Below, one piece after another: positions 1 to 7,671 of a stretch of 36,368 nucleotides of DNA. The notes beneath the pieces are model-generated. The model did not search any database, had not been told where the DNA came from, and worked only from the letters and a program-made list of their open reading frames with translations. Each line of letters opens with the position of its first letter. Position 1 is the stretch's first letter. This stretch comes from JALUUH01 sp964636675 (GTDB lineage Bacteria; Pseudomonadota; Gammaproteobacteria; S012-40), in contig CAZWUO010000015.1 in NCBI GenBank assembly GCA_964636675.1, positions 1-36,368 on the forward strand, given 5' to 3'. A program made the position numbers and the translations under genes.

Positions 1-618
1 GGCAGCATTTACAAAACATTGACCCAATGTTCATCACAGATTACGCGCGTGGTTTTATTAGGGCCATCTCATCGCCTTGCATTTAGTGGCTGTGCTTTAT
101 CCAGCGCAGAAATTTACACAACCCCGCTAGGGGATATAAACATCGATAACAAGGCGGCTAATTCGCTACGCTTCTTGCCTTTTGTGCAAGAACTGGATAG
201 CGCTCACTCGACAGAACATAGCCTAGAGGTTCAACTCCCATTCTTGCAAATCGTATTAAATCATTTTTTGTTATTGCCTGTTGTTGTGGGTAATACATCG
301 CCTGAACACATCGCGACTTTGCTCGATCATGTGTGGCATGGCGATGAAACGCTGATTATTGTAAGCTCTGATTTAAGTCATTATCAGCCGTATGAAATCG
401 CCCAGCAATTAGACCAAAATACCTCAACGGCGATTGAAAACTTATGCCCTGCAAACATTGGACATGCACAAGCCTGCGGCTATTTACCCATTAACGGCTT
501 ATTATTAGCCGCAAAACAAAGAAACATGAAGGTAAAAACCATTGACCTTAGAAACTCCGGCGATACTGCCGGAAACAAGGATCAAGTGGTAGGTTATGGT
601 GCTTATGTCTTCGAATGA
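1..618 (+). CDS. AmmeMemoRadiSam system protein B (Memo-like), 5' partial
   Basis: This is the C-terminal part of a Memo/MEMO1-family protein; the reading frame is open to the left edge, so the true start lies outside the window. The family is structurally related to class III extradiol dioxygenases, and its bacterial role is unknown. Visible family motifs are GPSHR near the beginning, the EHSLEVQLPFL segment with its conserved His, and SSDLSHYQPYE, which fit the metal-site region. The C-terminus overlaps the next gene (AMMECR1) by 23 bases, so the two are probably translated together. In many genomes these two sit with a radical-SAM partner (the AmmeMemoRadiSam trio); that gene would have to be upstream, outside the window. 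Family assignment is secure; function is not known. Confidence 0.9.
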   Translation, partial: GSIYKTLTQCSSQITRVVLLGPSHRLAFSGCALSSAEIYTTPLGDINIDNKAANSLRFLPFVQELDSAHSTEHSLEVQLPFLQIVLNHFLLLPVVVGNTSPEHIATLLDHVWHGDETLIIVSSDLSHYQPYEIAQQLDQNTSTAIENLCPANIGHAQACGYLPINGLLLAAKQRNMKVKTIDLRNSGDTAGNKDQVVGYGAYVFE

Positions 619-1171
619 AGCTTATTCCACCGCAGAACAACGCATTTTGTTAACTCTCGCCTCCGCAGCAATTGAACATGGCTTAGCCACAGCGCAAAAA
701 CCCAAGTTAGAGCTATCCGCATATTCTGCAAAACTCAAACAAGTAAGAGCGAGCTTTGTCACCTTGCAATTAGATGATGATTTGCGTGGTTGCATTGGCA
801 GCCTAGAAGCGACAAAACCACTGATCAATGATATTAATGAGCATGCTTATGCCGCTGCATTTGCCGACCCGCGGTTTTCCCCGCTCAGTCGAGAAGAATT
901 CAAACGTTTACATCTCAGTATTTCGATATTAACACCACCGGAACCGATGATATTTTCTTCTGAGCAAGACTTGCTCGCACAAATTAGACCGGGCGTAGAT
1001 GGGCTAATACTTACCGAGGGTGATCAGCGAAGCACCTTTTTACCCAGTGTCTGGAAATCATTAGCCGATAAAAAAGATTTTTTAATGCATTTAAAACGCA
1101 AGGCCGGTTTGCCGAATAACTATTGGTCAGAAAGCATTTACATCGAACGCTATACGACGTTTTCTTTTTAA
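596..1171 (+). CDS. AMMECR1 domain protein (AmmeMemoRadiSam system protein A)
   Basis: A 191-residue protein made almost entirely of one AMMECR1 domain. The hallmark is RGCIGSLEA at about residues 64-72, followed by the downstream family pattern DPRFSPLSREEF and LHLSISILTPPEP. The C-terminal segment with GDQRSTFLPSVW and a final Tyr/Phe-rich strand completes the fold, so the gene looks full length. It starts inside the Memo-like gene; ATG 596 and ATG 605 are both possible and differ by three residues. The overlap implies translational coupling. The biochemical role of AMMECR1 proteins in bacteria is unknown; association with Memo and a radical-SAM enzyme suggests a shared modification pathway, which is inference. 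Confidence 0.92.
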   Translation: MVLMSSNEAYSTAEQRILLTLASAAIEHGLATAQKPKLELSAYSAKLKQVRASFVTLQLDDDLRGCIGSLEATKPLINDINEHAYAAAFADPRFSPLSREEFKRLHLSISILTPPEPMIFSSEQDLLAQIRPGVDGLILTEGDQRSTFLPSVWKSLADKKDFLMHLKRKAGLPNNYWSESIYIERYTTFSF

Positions 1172-1191
1172 AATCGCACACTAAGGGTCTG

Positions 1192-2232
1192 TCAAAAAAT
1201 AACATTAAGTCCCGCAATAACACCAAATAACTCACCATCGTTCAGATCAATCGTGGCACCGGTCTCAGTTTTATCAACAATGCCATCGCCATTAGTATCG
1301 AGTTGAAACTCATAACGGCTATCCGTATTAAATAGAAGCTTGGCTGAAGCATTATTAGCACCTTTGAATTCAAGCTCTCCACTAATGGGAAAATCCTCTG
1401 GGTGTACAAATAAAAGCACTTTATTCGTAGTGATATCCAAGTAACCATACTTGCTATTATACACCCTTCCAGCATAAGAAATTTTAATCTCAAACCCACT
1501 TGAAAAATCAAATGCATAACTCGCGTTCATTATAAAATCTTCAAATTGATACGTGGTATTACTCCCAAGGTCTTGCATCACGAAATTGAGTGTCGTCTTA
1601 AATTTACCATTTAATATACTGGTGCCATCAATACTCGTAGAAAGGGTACCCGCCATAAGGTATTCCTGATCTCCTTCTTTACTGAGAATATCGACAAATT
1701 CAATGTGCATAGTTACCTTGGTGGCTTCGCTTTTGCCTTCGGTTACCACCATCGTCATTAGCATTTTTCCAGACATAATATTTTTGATATCATCGTATTG
1801 CTCACAATAATTATCAAAGACCATTTCAACTTCTATCGAAAAGTCGTCACCATCACTATAATCAAAACTTGCTGGAAACCGGGTCGTTACAGAACCACCA
1901 CATGATCCTTCTTCAATAGATGACTCAAAGAGATTGCTCTGATCAATATCATCTATAGCATTCTCAGATCTCGACTGTACTTTTTGCATCATTTTGCGCG
2001 CCATAAGCTTTGATCGAGAAATCACGTTGTCTCTGACATCATCAGCATTCGAACTACTCGCTCCAGATACACCAACACTCGCTAAACCTTCTATGATCGT
2101 TTCTTTGGCATTATCCTCGGTTAGATTAGCAGGTGTAGTAATGCCGTCATAACTGAGACTTCCAACCGATCCAGAACCACAAGCGATCAAACTAAGGCTA
2201 CTCAAAAGCAATGTAAATATTTTCAAATTCAT
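1192..2232 (-). CDS. Predicted lipoprotein, paralogue of the lipoprotein at 23769-24809
   Basis: The protein begins with a lipoprotein signal peptide ending in the lipobox LIAC, so it is probably anchored in the outer membrane. I place the start at ATG 2232: GGAG lies six bases upstream of it, and the alternative ATG 2244 overlaps that ribosome site. No family name is recognised. The first 30 mature residues (SYDG..PANLTEDNAKE) and several later blocks (GSCGG; NYCEQY; YAGRVYNSKYGYLDI; GELEFKG) recur in the same order in the protein at 23769-24809. Two cysteines, in GSCGG and NYCEQY, are conserved between the pair and could form a disulfide. Near the C-terminus DTNGDGIVDKTE resembles a calcium-binding Asp-rich loop. 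It stands alone on the minus strand, tail to tail with the AMMECR1 gene. Confidence 0.75.
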   Translation of the reverse strand: MNLKIFTLLLSSLSLIACGSGSVGSLSYDGITTPANLTEDNAKETIIEGLASVGVSGASSSNADDVRDNVISRSKLMARKMMQKVQSRSENAIDDIDQSNLFESSIEEGSCGGSVTTRFPASFDYSDGDDFSIEVEMVFDNYCEQYDDIKNIMSGKMLMTMVVTEGKSEATKVTMHIEFVDILSKEGDQEYLMAGTLSTSIDGTSILNGKFKTTLNFVMQDLGSNTTYQFEDFIMNASYAFDFSSGFEIKISYAGRVYNSKYGYLDITTNKVLLFVHPEDFPISGELEFKGANNASAKLLFNTDSRYEFQLDTNGDGIVDKTETGATIDLNDGELFGVIAGLNVIF

Positions 2233-2244
2233 TTTATTCTCCAT

Positions 2245-2631
2245 CAGGTTATACCTAACACTTTAGGGTTTTTCGACACGTGATTTGCAATCATTTTCTA
2301 ATCCAAACAAGGGCGTAGTTATTAAATAGGCTCATCCAATAAAATTGAAAAAGCTTAAAACAACACCTATAAAATTAAAGTTTTGTCTTGTGGTAGAAAT
2401 TATGTCTTGTGGTAGGTTTTATTATCATTATTATTCTATATTTGTTCTTAGATGGAGACCTATGCTACAACTACACGATAAACAATTATCGACTAAAGAT
2501 CTGTGATCACGTTAGTACATTGTTCATACTAGGTAAATATTGAATTTTGTCAAATTACCCAGTGACCCTAATACAAGTGACACAATGAGAATACATTGCC
2601 GTAAACTACACTCTCGAAATATCTCGCAACA
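2245..2631. other. Gene-free divergent intergenic region
   Basis: About 390 AT-rich bases between two divergent lipoprotein genes, so it should carry both promoters. I see no convincing gene. It holds a 13-base direct repeat at 2384-2396 and 2403-2415 (listed separately) and a small palindrome, CGATAA-ACAA-TTATCG, near 2477. No clear sigma-70 promoter could be chosen by eye. Confidence 0.5.
2384..2415. repeat. Tandem 13-base direct repeat, 19-base period
   Basis: The 13-mer TGTCTTGTGGTAG occurs twice, at 2384-2396 and 2403-2415, with starts 19 bases apart (close to two helical turns). It lies in the divergent region between the two lipoprotein genes. Such spacing would fit a direct-repeat operator, but no cognate regulator is visible, so the role is a guess. 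Confidence 0.6.
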
Positions 2632-3903
2632 ATGGATAAAATAAAAATGAACATAAAAGAGTCTATTTTAATCTTACTTTGTATTGTTATACTGGCTGGC
2701 TGTGCTGGTGGACCCCGAGAATTAACGATAAGACATATGCCTACAGCCGTTAAACCCTTTGATTATAGTAAGAATCAAAGCTTTGATGAATACATTGCAT
2801 ACCACAAAAAAATCCTGAAAAAACACAATCTATTAAATCGAACGGAACAAGAGCTTGATAATATTGCGCCGTTTCAGATGACAAGCGTGAATTATGAAAA
2901 GTGTAAAAATGCTAATCGAGTTGGCGTACTTTTAATTCACGGCTTGACGGACACACCTTACCTAATGCGCGACATTGCTCATTCGCTGATTAAACAAAAT
3001 CCCTGCACCTTAGCAAGATCGATTATATTACCTGGACACGGGACAGTTCCTGGAGATTTACTCAATGTGCATCACAATGAATGGATTGATGCGACTCACT
3101 ATGGAATTAATAGCTTTCCAAAGTCCGCGGTTAAAAATCTATTTATTGCAGCATTTTCAACCGGTGGCGCAACAGCACTTAGTTACGCAGATAACATACA
3201 TGACAAAAACAGTGGTTTTAATTTAAAAGGATTAATACTTTTTTCACCTGCTATTAGAATTAAACCTGTGGGTGGTTTTCTGGCAAACTGGCATAAAGTG
3301 GTTAGCTGGGCATTACCTAAAACGGCATGGTTTGATATTATGGATGATGAAGATTTCGCAAAATATGAATCATTCCCCAAAAATGCAGCCGATCAAATTC
3401 ATCTACTGACAAAAAAAATAAGTCTCGATAAAAAACAAAAAATACCAGCTCCTCTATTCGTCGTCATTAGCGATGACGACGACACCATCGATTCAGAAAA
3501 AACAAAGAAATTTTTTAATAACCGTGCTGATAAGTATAGTAAAATGCTAGTCTATAAAAGCGGAATAAATAACCAACAATGCATCAATAAAGTATGTGTT
3601 AGAAGGAGTAATGATATAGATAAAAACATATTGAGCTTTTCACATACAGCAATCCCAGTTGCTCCTGCAAACAAGCACTATGGCGAAAAACAAAACTACA
3701 AAAGTTGTTATCACTATTTAGAAAAAAATAATCGTCAATATAAAAAATGCATGTCCAATGATAAAAATGACTACAAACTAGGGGAAAAAAGCATTTCAAA
3801 AACAGAACCAATACGCAGGCTCACTTATAACCCTGATTTCGACTACATGGCTGCAGCCATGAATCAATTTTTTTCTTCACGACGAAATACCCGTAACGAT
3901 TGA
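2632..3903 (+). CDS. Lipoprotein alpha/beta hydrolase (esterase-like)
   Basis: A 423-residue exported protein with a signal peptide ending in the lipobox LAGC, so it is predicted to be a lipoprotein. The body is an alpha/beta-hydrolase: LLIHGLTDTPYLM (oxyanion region, about residue 100), PGHG, then AFSTGGA with the nucleophile Ser in a variant G/AxSxG elbow, an acidic strand VISDDDDTI, and FSHTAIPVAP carrying a likely catalytic His. The triad is therefore complete. Substrate is unknown; carboxylesterase or lipase-like activity is the family expectation. The C-terminal 100 residues are rich in Lys, Tyr and Cys. ATG 2632 and ATG 2647 are both possible starts; neither has a strong Shine-Dalgarno sequence. 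It stands alone, with no operon partner. Confidence 0.85.
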   Translation: MDKIKMNIKESILILLCIVILAGCAGGPRELTIRHMPTAVKPFDYSKNQSFDEYIAYHKKILKKHNLLNRTEQELDNIAPFQMTSVNYEKCKNANRVGVLLIHGLTDTPYLMRDIAHSLIKQNPCTLARSIILPGHGTVPGDLLNVHHNEWIDATHYGINSFPKSAVKNLFIAAFSTGGATALSYADNIHDKNSGFNLKGLILFSPAIRIKPVGGFLANWHKVVSWALPKTAWFDIMDDEDFAKYESFPKNAADQIHLLTKKISLDKKQKIPAPLFVVISDDDDTIDSEKTKKFFNNRADKYSKMLVYKSGINNQQCINKVCVRRSNDIDKNILSFSHTAIPVAPANKHYGEKQNYKSCYHYLEKNNRQYKKCMSNDKNDYKLGEKSISKTEPIRRLTYNPDFDYMAAAMNQFFSSRRNTRND

Positions 3904-4064
3904 GACGAAGGGAGCCTCTGATTAAGTTAGATAGTGAAATGGAAACAATATGAGCACAAAGCGTCCCCTGTACTTCTTGGTGGCACAATATAATCACTAC
4001 TTTAAGCAGCCATCAAGCATGGTATTATGTGATCTCAGCACATGACCAATGATAGGAGTACAAC

Positions 4065-4487
4065 ATGACAGATGAGTTTACAGGAAAAGGAAGCTGTCTC
4101 TGTGGCGCAATTCATATTTCAGCAATAAAAATTAATAAAAATATTGGCACCTGCCATTGCGGTATGTGTAGAAACTGGAGTGGCGGCCCATTCATGGTTG
4201 CAGATTGTGGAATAGATGTTTCATTTACAGGCGAAGAAAACTTATCGATTTTTAATTCTTCTGCATGGGCAGAACGTGGTTTTTGCAGCAAATGCGGAAC
4301 TCATCTATTTTATCGCTTGAAAAAAAGCAAGCAGTATCTAATGTCAGTAGGGCTGTTTGATAACCAAGAGATGTTTGTTTTTTATCATCAAGTATTTATT
4401 GATAAAAAACCTTCATTTTACAGTTTCGCCAATAAAACCACCGATATGACAGAAGCAGAAGTATTTGCAAAATATGGAGTTTCATAA
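4065..4487 (+). CDS. GFA/CENP-V family zinc protein
   Basis: A 140-residue protein of the GFA (glutathione-dependent formaldehyde-activating enzyme-like) family. The Zn ligands are clear: CLCG near residue 11, CHCGMC near residue 31 followed by the family signature RNWSGGPF, and CSKCGTHLFYRL near residue 84. Length is normal for the family. A good Shine-Dalgarno sequence, AGGAG, sits six bases before ATG 4065. Despite the family name, most such proteins have no demonstrated formaldehyde chemistry and are annotated only as GFA family. It is apparently monocistronic, and its neighbours give no functional hint. Confidence 0.92.
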   Translation: MTDEFTGKGSCLCGAIHISAIKINKNIGTCHCGMCRNWSGGPFMVADCGIDVSFTGEENLSIFNSSAWAERGFCSKCGTHLFYRLKKSKQYLMSVGLFDNQEMFVFYHQVFIDKKPSFYSFANKTTDMTEAEVFAKYGVS

Positions 4488-4692
4488 AATTCAGTTTTCC
4501 TTTTTTTACGTTGCTCAATCACGTCATAAAGAGCCTGTAGAAAAATTCATCCAGGCAATCCGGCGTACATGTTTTAAAATTTATTTTTCATACAAATATA
4601 AAACAAATTGGTTTACTTAAGTCCGCGAAATATAATTCCGATTATGTTAATAAACATGAGTTCAGATTAATATTAAAAAAATCACTATTGGA

Positions 4693-5244
4693 TTGATATT
4701 GTTAATTACTATGATTTATGGCTCTATTGTTAGTGCTACTAAGGCATTAGTCAGTCCAAATTCTAGTGCTGCGGGAGGATACTCAGAGGTAGAGCCAAGT
4801 AATACAAAACCTTTTTACTATGTACCCATTCAAGTTAGTGACATAACAATAATTATACCTGTTTTTTCTGAAGATATTCCAAATGATCCAGATGAGAATG
4901 GAAAGTTAACATTGGAAAGAATAGACGCGGACAATGATGGAGTGAGGGATGATATTGAAAGATATATTGCATCTACTTATGCTGAGGATAATATAACTCG
5001 CAGTTGGTTGTATAAATATGCAAGAGTGATGAATAAAATACTTATACAAGCGAGTTCAGCAGATAAGGCGCGCTTAAACTCAGTATTTCTATCTAAGGAA
5101 ACCACTTGTCTTAGTGAAGCAAGGCATAGAATATTAAATGTTAAAGCGCGGTTTCTAAATACAAAAGATCGGACGTTGGCTTACATAGCAGAAAATGGCT
5201 TGTTAGGGGGGCAGGTAGCTCCATATAGTGATACGTCGTGTTAG
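4693..5244 (+). CDS. Exported hypothetical protein with Asp-rich DADNDGVRDD motif; start damaged or non-canonical
   Basis: The coding frame is clear but the start is not. Using TTG 4693 gives 183 residues and cuts a signal peptide in half. In frame upstream, the codons from 4666 (ATT AAT ATT AAA AAA ATC...) encode a textbook basic n-region and hydrophobic core, with stop TGA at 4657. The natural start is therefore either an ATT codon at 4666 or 4672, or an ATG that has mutated. The mature part has a calcium-loop-like DADNDGVRDDIERYI at about residues 75-90 and two Cys near the C-terminus. I recall similar exported proteins in other gammaproteobacteria but know no function. The downstream lipoprotein gene starts within its last bases. 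Confidence 0.6.
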   Translation: MILLITMIYGSIVSATKALVSPNSSAAGGYSEVEPSNTKPFYYVPIQVSDITIIIPVFSEDIPNDPDENGKLTLERIDADNDGVRDDIERYIASTYAEDNITRSWLYKYARVMNKILIQASSADKARLNSVFLSKETTCLSEARHRILNVKARFLNTKDRTLAYIAENGLLGGQVAPYSDTSC

Positions 5245-5663
5245 CTCAGCGAATTAAATTGATGTTGTTCGCATTTAGTGTGGTGTTTTTAGCTGGTTGT
5301 GGCGGTTATGAAATAGAGCGTGAAACAGATAAGCTTTATATGCGAGGCAAAGTAGTCACATTTGAAGCTGAAATGTATTATGTAAAGTGTGATAACAAGA
5401 ATTATTCAGAATTGGAAAAGTCGTTATTTTTTCTTATAGAAGAAGAGTTTCTTCAATTATATAAAGAATGTTTGGTTACGCATCCAGATGGGATAAAAAA
5501 AGAAATGAAATATGAAGTGGTTGATAGTTTTTTGAAAAAACCATGGGGGTTTTATAAGCCTTTTAACAGCACTATTAGGTTTTTAGTATTGCAAGATGAA
5601 GATGGGCGAAAGTCGATGTATTTGGAGGCTTTCTTATATAATTCTGGCGCAAAGATTAGTTAA
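5238..5663 (+). CDS. Small predicted lipoprotein
   Basis: A 141-residue protein with signal peptide and lipobox LAGC followed by GGYE. GTG 5238 overlaps the end of the preceding gene by seven bases; ATG 5262 would still leave a short signal peptide and is also possible. No known domain is recognised. The mature part is rich in charged and aromatic residues and has two Cys (YYVKC and YKEC). It sits between the Asp-rich exported protein and a truncated gene fragment, and the three look like the remains of one small operon of envelope proteins. Confidence 0.65.
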   Translation: MLAQRIKLMLFAFSVVFLAGCGGYEIERETDKLYMRGKVVTFEAEMYYVKCDNKNYSELEKSLFFLIEEEFLQLYKECLVTHPDGIKKEMKYEVVDSFLKKPWGFYKPFNSTIRFLVLQDEDGRKSMYLEAFLYNSGAKIS

Positions 5664-5674
5664 CGGACAATGGT

Positions 5675-5845
5675 ATAATAAATTTAAGAATATCTTATAT
5701 TTTCGGTTTTATTTATTGTCTTATGGTACCAGTAGTAAATGCCAAAGGTGTGTCTCCCGGCAATTATTGTTCATCTCTGGATGCGGCTCCGGTTAATGTT
5801 TATTATGTCAATGGAATGAATAATGATAAGAAGATGTACTCGTGA
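5675..5845 (+). pseudogene. Truncated exported-protein gene (signal peptide plus YYVNGMNND motif)
   Basis: Reading from 5675 (ATA ATA AAT...), the frame encodes a signal-peptide-like segment ending VVNAKG, then NYCSSLDAAP and VYYVNGMNND, and stops at TGA 5843-5845. The frame has no ATG in the expected place; the codon there is ATA, and an in-frame TAG lies at 5657. The VYxVNGxNN motif resembles the beginning of a family of exported alpha/beta-hydrolase-like proteins that I recall from other gammaproteobacteria, so this is probably a 5' remnant of such a gene. The rest of the gene is missing from the following sequence. It directly follows the small lipoprotein gene. Confidence 0.5.
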
Positions 5846-6030
5846 CAAATAGACAACGCGTGATTCATGTTTCACATACTTATGAAATTTAAGGTATGTT
5901 GTTATATACCCGCAGCGATTGAAATTTTTTATACCGCTACAAAACAATATTGGTGTTCATCCTATAAAGTGATTGTTATAGTCACTGAACATGACAGTAC
6001 GCCCTGTTAAAACTTAGAGCAATTGCCACA

Positions 6031-6729
6031 ATGAAATTGAAATTAGTCAGTTTTAAATTATGTCCTTTTGTAAAAAAAGCCGAAATATTATTAAACTTTA
6101 AGGGAATCGATTATGTAACTGAAAACATAGATTTAGCACAGCCACCTGAGTGGTTTATGCAAATATCGCCGCTAAAAAAAGTACCCTTATTACTGGTAGA
6201 TGAACAGGTCATTTTTGAGTCTTCTGTTATTTGTGAATATCTCGATGAAGCTTATCCACGTCAGATTCATCCTGAGAATTTGATTTTGCGTGCAAAAAAC
6301 AGAAGCTGGATTGAGTTTGGAAATTCTTGTTTGTGGGACTCCTTCTACCTAACAACAAAAAAAACCAAACAAGAATTCGATGATATCAAAAATGATTTGC
6401 TTAACAAATTCGATCAAATTGAAAATAGTCTAACTCAAAGGCCCTATTTTAATGGGACTGAATGCGCGTTGATTGACCTCAGTTTTGCCCCATTGTTTCA
6501 TTATCTAAATAGCATAAATGAGCTAAGCCCGATAATATTTTTTAGTGAACGACATCCAAAAATGCTTGAATGGAAAAACCACTTACTTGAACTAGAGGCA
6601 GTTAAAACAGCCTACTCTGCTGATTTAAAAATACTCACATTAGAGCAGATTGGAAAAAGGCAAGGATATTTGTCGCGTTTTTTAAACCATAAAAAACGGG
6701 ATCATGATATTGAAAAGAAAATTTACTAG
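6031..6729 (+). CDS. Glutathione S-transferase family protein
   Basis: A 232-residue soluble protein with an N-terminal thioredoxin-like GST domain and a helical C-terminal domain. The active-site region reads FKLCPFVKKAE, a CPxx motif like Omega/Lambda-type GSTs and glutaredoxins, so a catalytic Cys rather than Ser or Tyr is likely. The conserved cis-Pro is in KKVPLLL, and the glutathione gamma-glutamyl site is ESSVICEYLDE. The C-terminal domain has the usual N-capping pattern near ECALIDLSFAPLFH. Such enzymes usually act as thiol transferases or dehydroascorbate-type reductases. It is monocistronic; its TAG stop coincides with a sequence resembling the end of the MITE at 35157-35425. Confidence 0.88.
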   Translation: MKLKLVSFKLCPFVKKAEILLNFKGIDYVTENIDLAQPPEWFMQISPLKKVPLLLVDEQVIFESSVICEYLDEAYPRQIHPENLILRAKNRSWIEFGNSCLWDSFYLTTKKTKQEFDDIKNDLLNKFDQIENSLTQRPYFNGTECALIDLSFAPLFHYLNSINELSPIIFFSERHPKMLEWKNHLLELEAVKTAYSADLKILTLEQIGKRQGYLSRFLNHKKRDHDIEKKIY

Positions 6730-6805
6730 AGTCTGTTAACACTCATTTTAAATTAGCGTTGTAGCCCAAAAAAATAAGTGTAGCAACTTTAAACTGGAGA
6801 ATAGA

Positions 6806-7477
6806 ATGAATAAACTTAAGAATTTATTAGTCATTGCGGGAATACTACTCTTTATCAATACCTCGGCATATGCCGCCTCTTCAAAAATTGGAATCCTTGT
6901 TTTTGATGGTTTTTTAACGAGTGATGTCACTGCCCCCATTGAGGTTTTTGGCGCTGCTACAAAAAAATCTTGGTTTTCATCCTACGAAATGTTAGTGATT
7001 TCTGCAACCAAGAAAAAAGAAATATTATCCGAAGAAGGACTTAAAATTATCGCAGATAAAACAATCTATGATAATCTGAAGCTTGATGTATTGATTATAC
7101 CAAGTGCCTATGAGATGAAAGGTTTCTTAAAGAATAAAGAACTTATAGAATTCATTGAACAGCAAAGTCAGCAGGCATCTTGGATGGCAAGTAATTGCTC
7201 AGGTGCTTTTTTACTCGGTGAAGCAGGTGTTCTTGATGGTAAAAAAGCGACAACATGGGCCGGTGGAGAAAAAGGACTCGCTAAGGCTTACCCAAAGATT
7301 AAGGTTCAATACGACACCAATGTAGTCATTGATGACAAGGTTATTACCTCTAATGGTGGGCCTGTGAGTTATCAAGCAGCGTTTGCATTATTAGCTAAGC
7401 TAAGCTCCGATAAATTCTCCAAAGAAATTTCGGAGGCAATCCAATTTAACCGGCTAGCAAGCGCATTTAAGCCATAA
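6806..7477 (+). CDS. Exported DJ-1/PfpI family protein
   Basis: A 223-residue protein with a cleavable signal peptide (about residues 1-24, ending SAYAA), so it acts in the periplasm. The rest is one DJ-1/PfpI (class I glutamine amidotransferase-like) domain of the GlxA/AraC-associated subtype: ILVFDGFLTSDVTAPIEVF at the start, SNCSGAFLLGEAGVLDG with the nucleophile-elbow Cys, TTWAG, and SNGGPVSYQAAFALL near the end. No AraC-type DNA-binding domain follows, so it is a stand-alone secreted version. Function is uncertain; relatives are isonitrile hydratases, chaperones or glyoxalases. Shine-Dalgarno GGAG lies eight bases before ATG 6806. Confidence 0.87.
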   Translation: MNKLKNLLVIAGILLFINTSAYAASSKIGILVFDGFLTSDVTAPIEVFGAATKKSWFSSYEMLVISATKKKEILSEEGLKIIADKTIYDNLKLDVLIIPSAYEMKGFLKNKELIEFIEQQSQQASWMASNCSGAFLLGEAGVLDGKKATTWAGGEKGLAKAYPKIKVQYDTNVVIDDKVITSNGGPVSYQAAFALLAKLSSDKFSKEISEAIQFNRLASAFKP

Positions 7478-7545
7478 TTGACGAGAGCACGTACTGAGGA
7501 GGGCATGGAGTTATGCTTCCTGGGATGAAGAGATGAAGAGATAAA

Positions 7546-7671
7546 ATGAAAATATCGAATTCAATACCCGAGGATTCACTTTTGTATGAAGACTCAAAAA
7601 AATCTTTGCCCTACTATACGCAAATGGAAACCTCTAATATTACAAAATCAACATCACATCACCGTAGCTAA
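7546..7671 (+). CDS. Possible small ORF or gene remnant, 41 residues
   Basis: An ATG-started frame of 41 codons with AGAG about nine bases upstream. Its product (MKISNSIPEDSLLYEDSKKS and so on) matches nothing I can name. The last 32 bases run through the 3' end of queA on the other strand, so the C-terminus is probably fortuitous. It may be the 5' stub of a lost gene. Low confidence that it is expressed. Confidence 0.2.
   Translation: MKISNSIPEDSLLYEDSKKSLPYYTQMETSNITKSTSHHRS

Noticed and set aside
1184..1205. The string AGGGTCTGTCAAAAAATAAC after the AMMECR1 gene, resembling the end of the MITE.
   Set aside because: Only about nine bases match and no partner end is found near 2260, so it is too weak to call.
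5596..5796. A 66-codon plus-strand frame overlapping the small lipoprotein gene and the gene fragment.
   Set aside because: It is out of frame with both, and the better-supported frame is the signal-peptide-bearing fragment ending at 5845.
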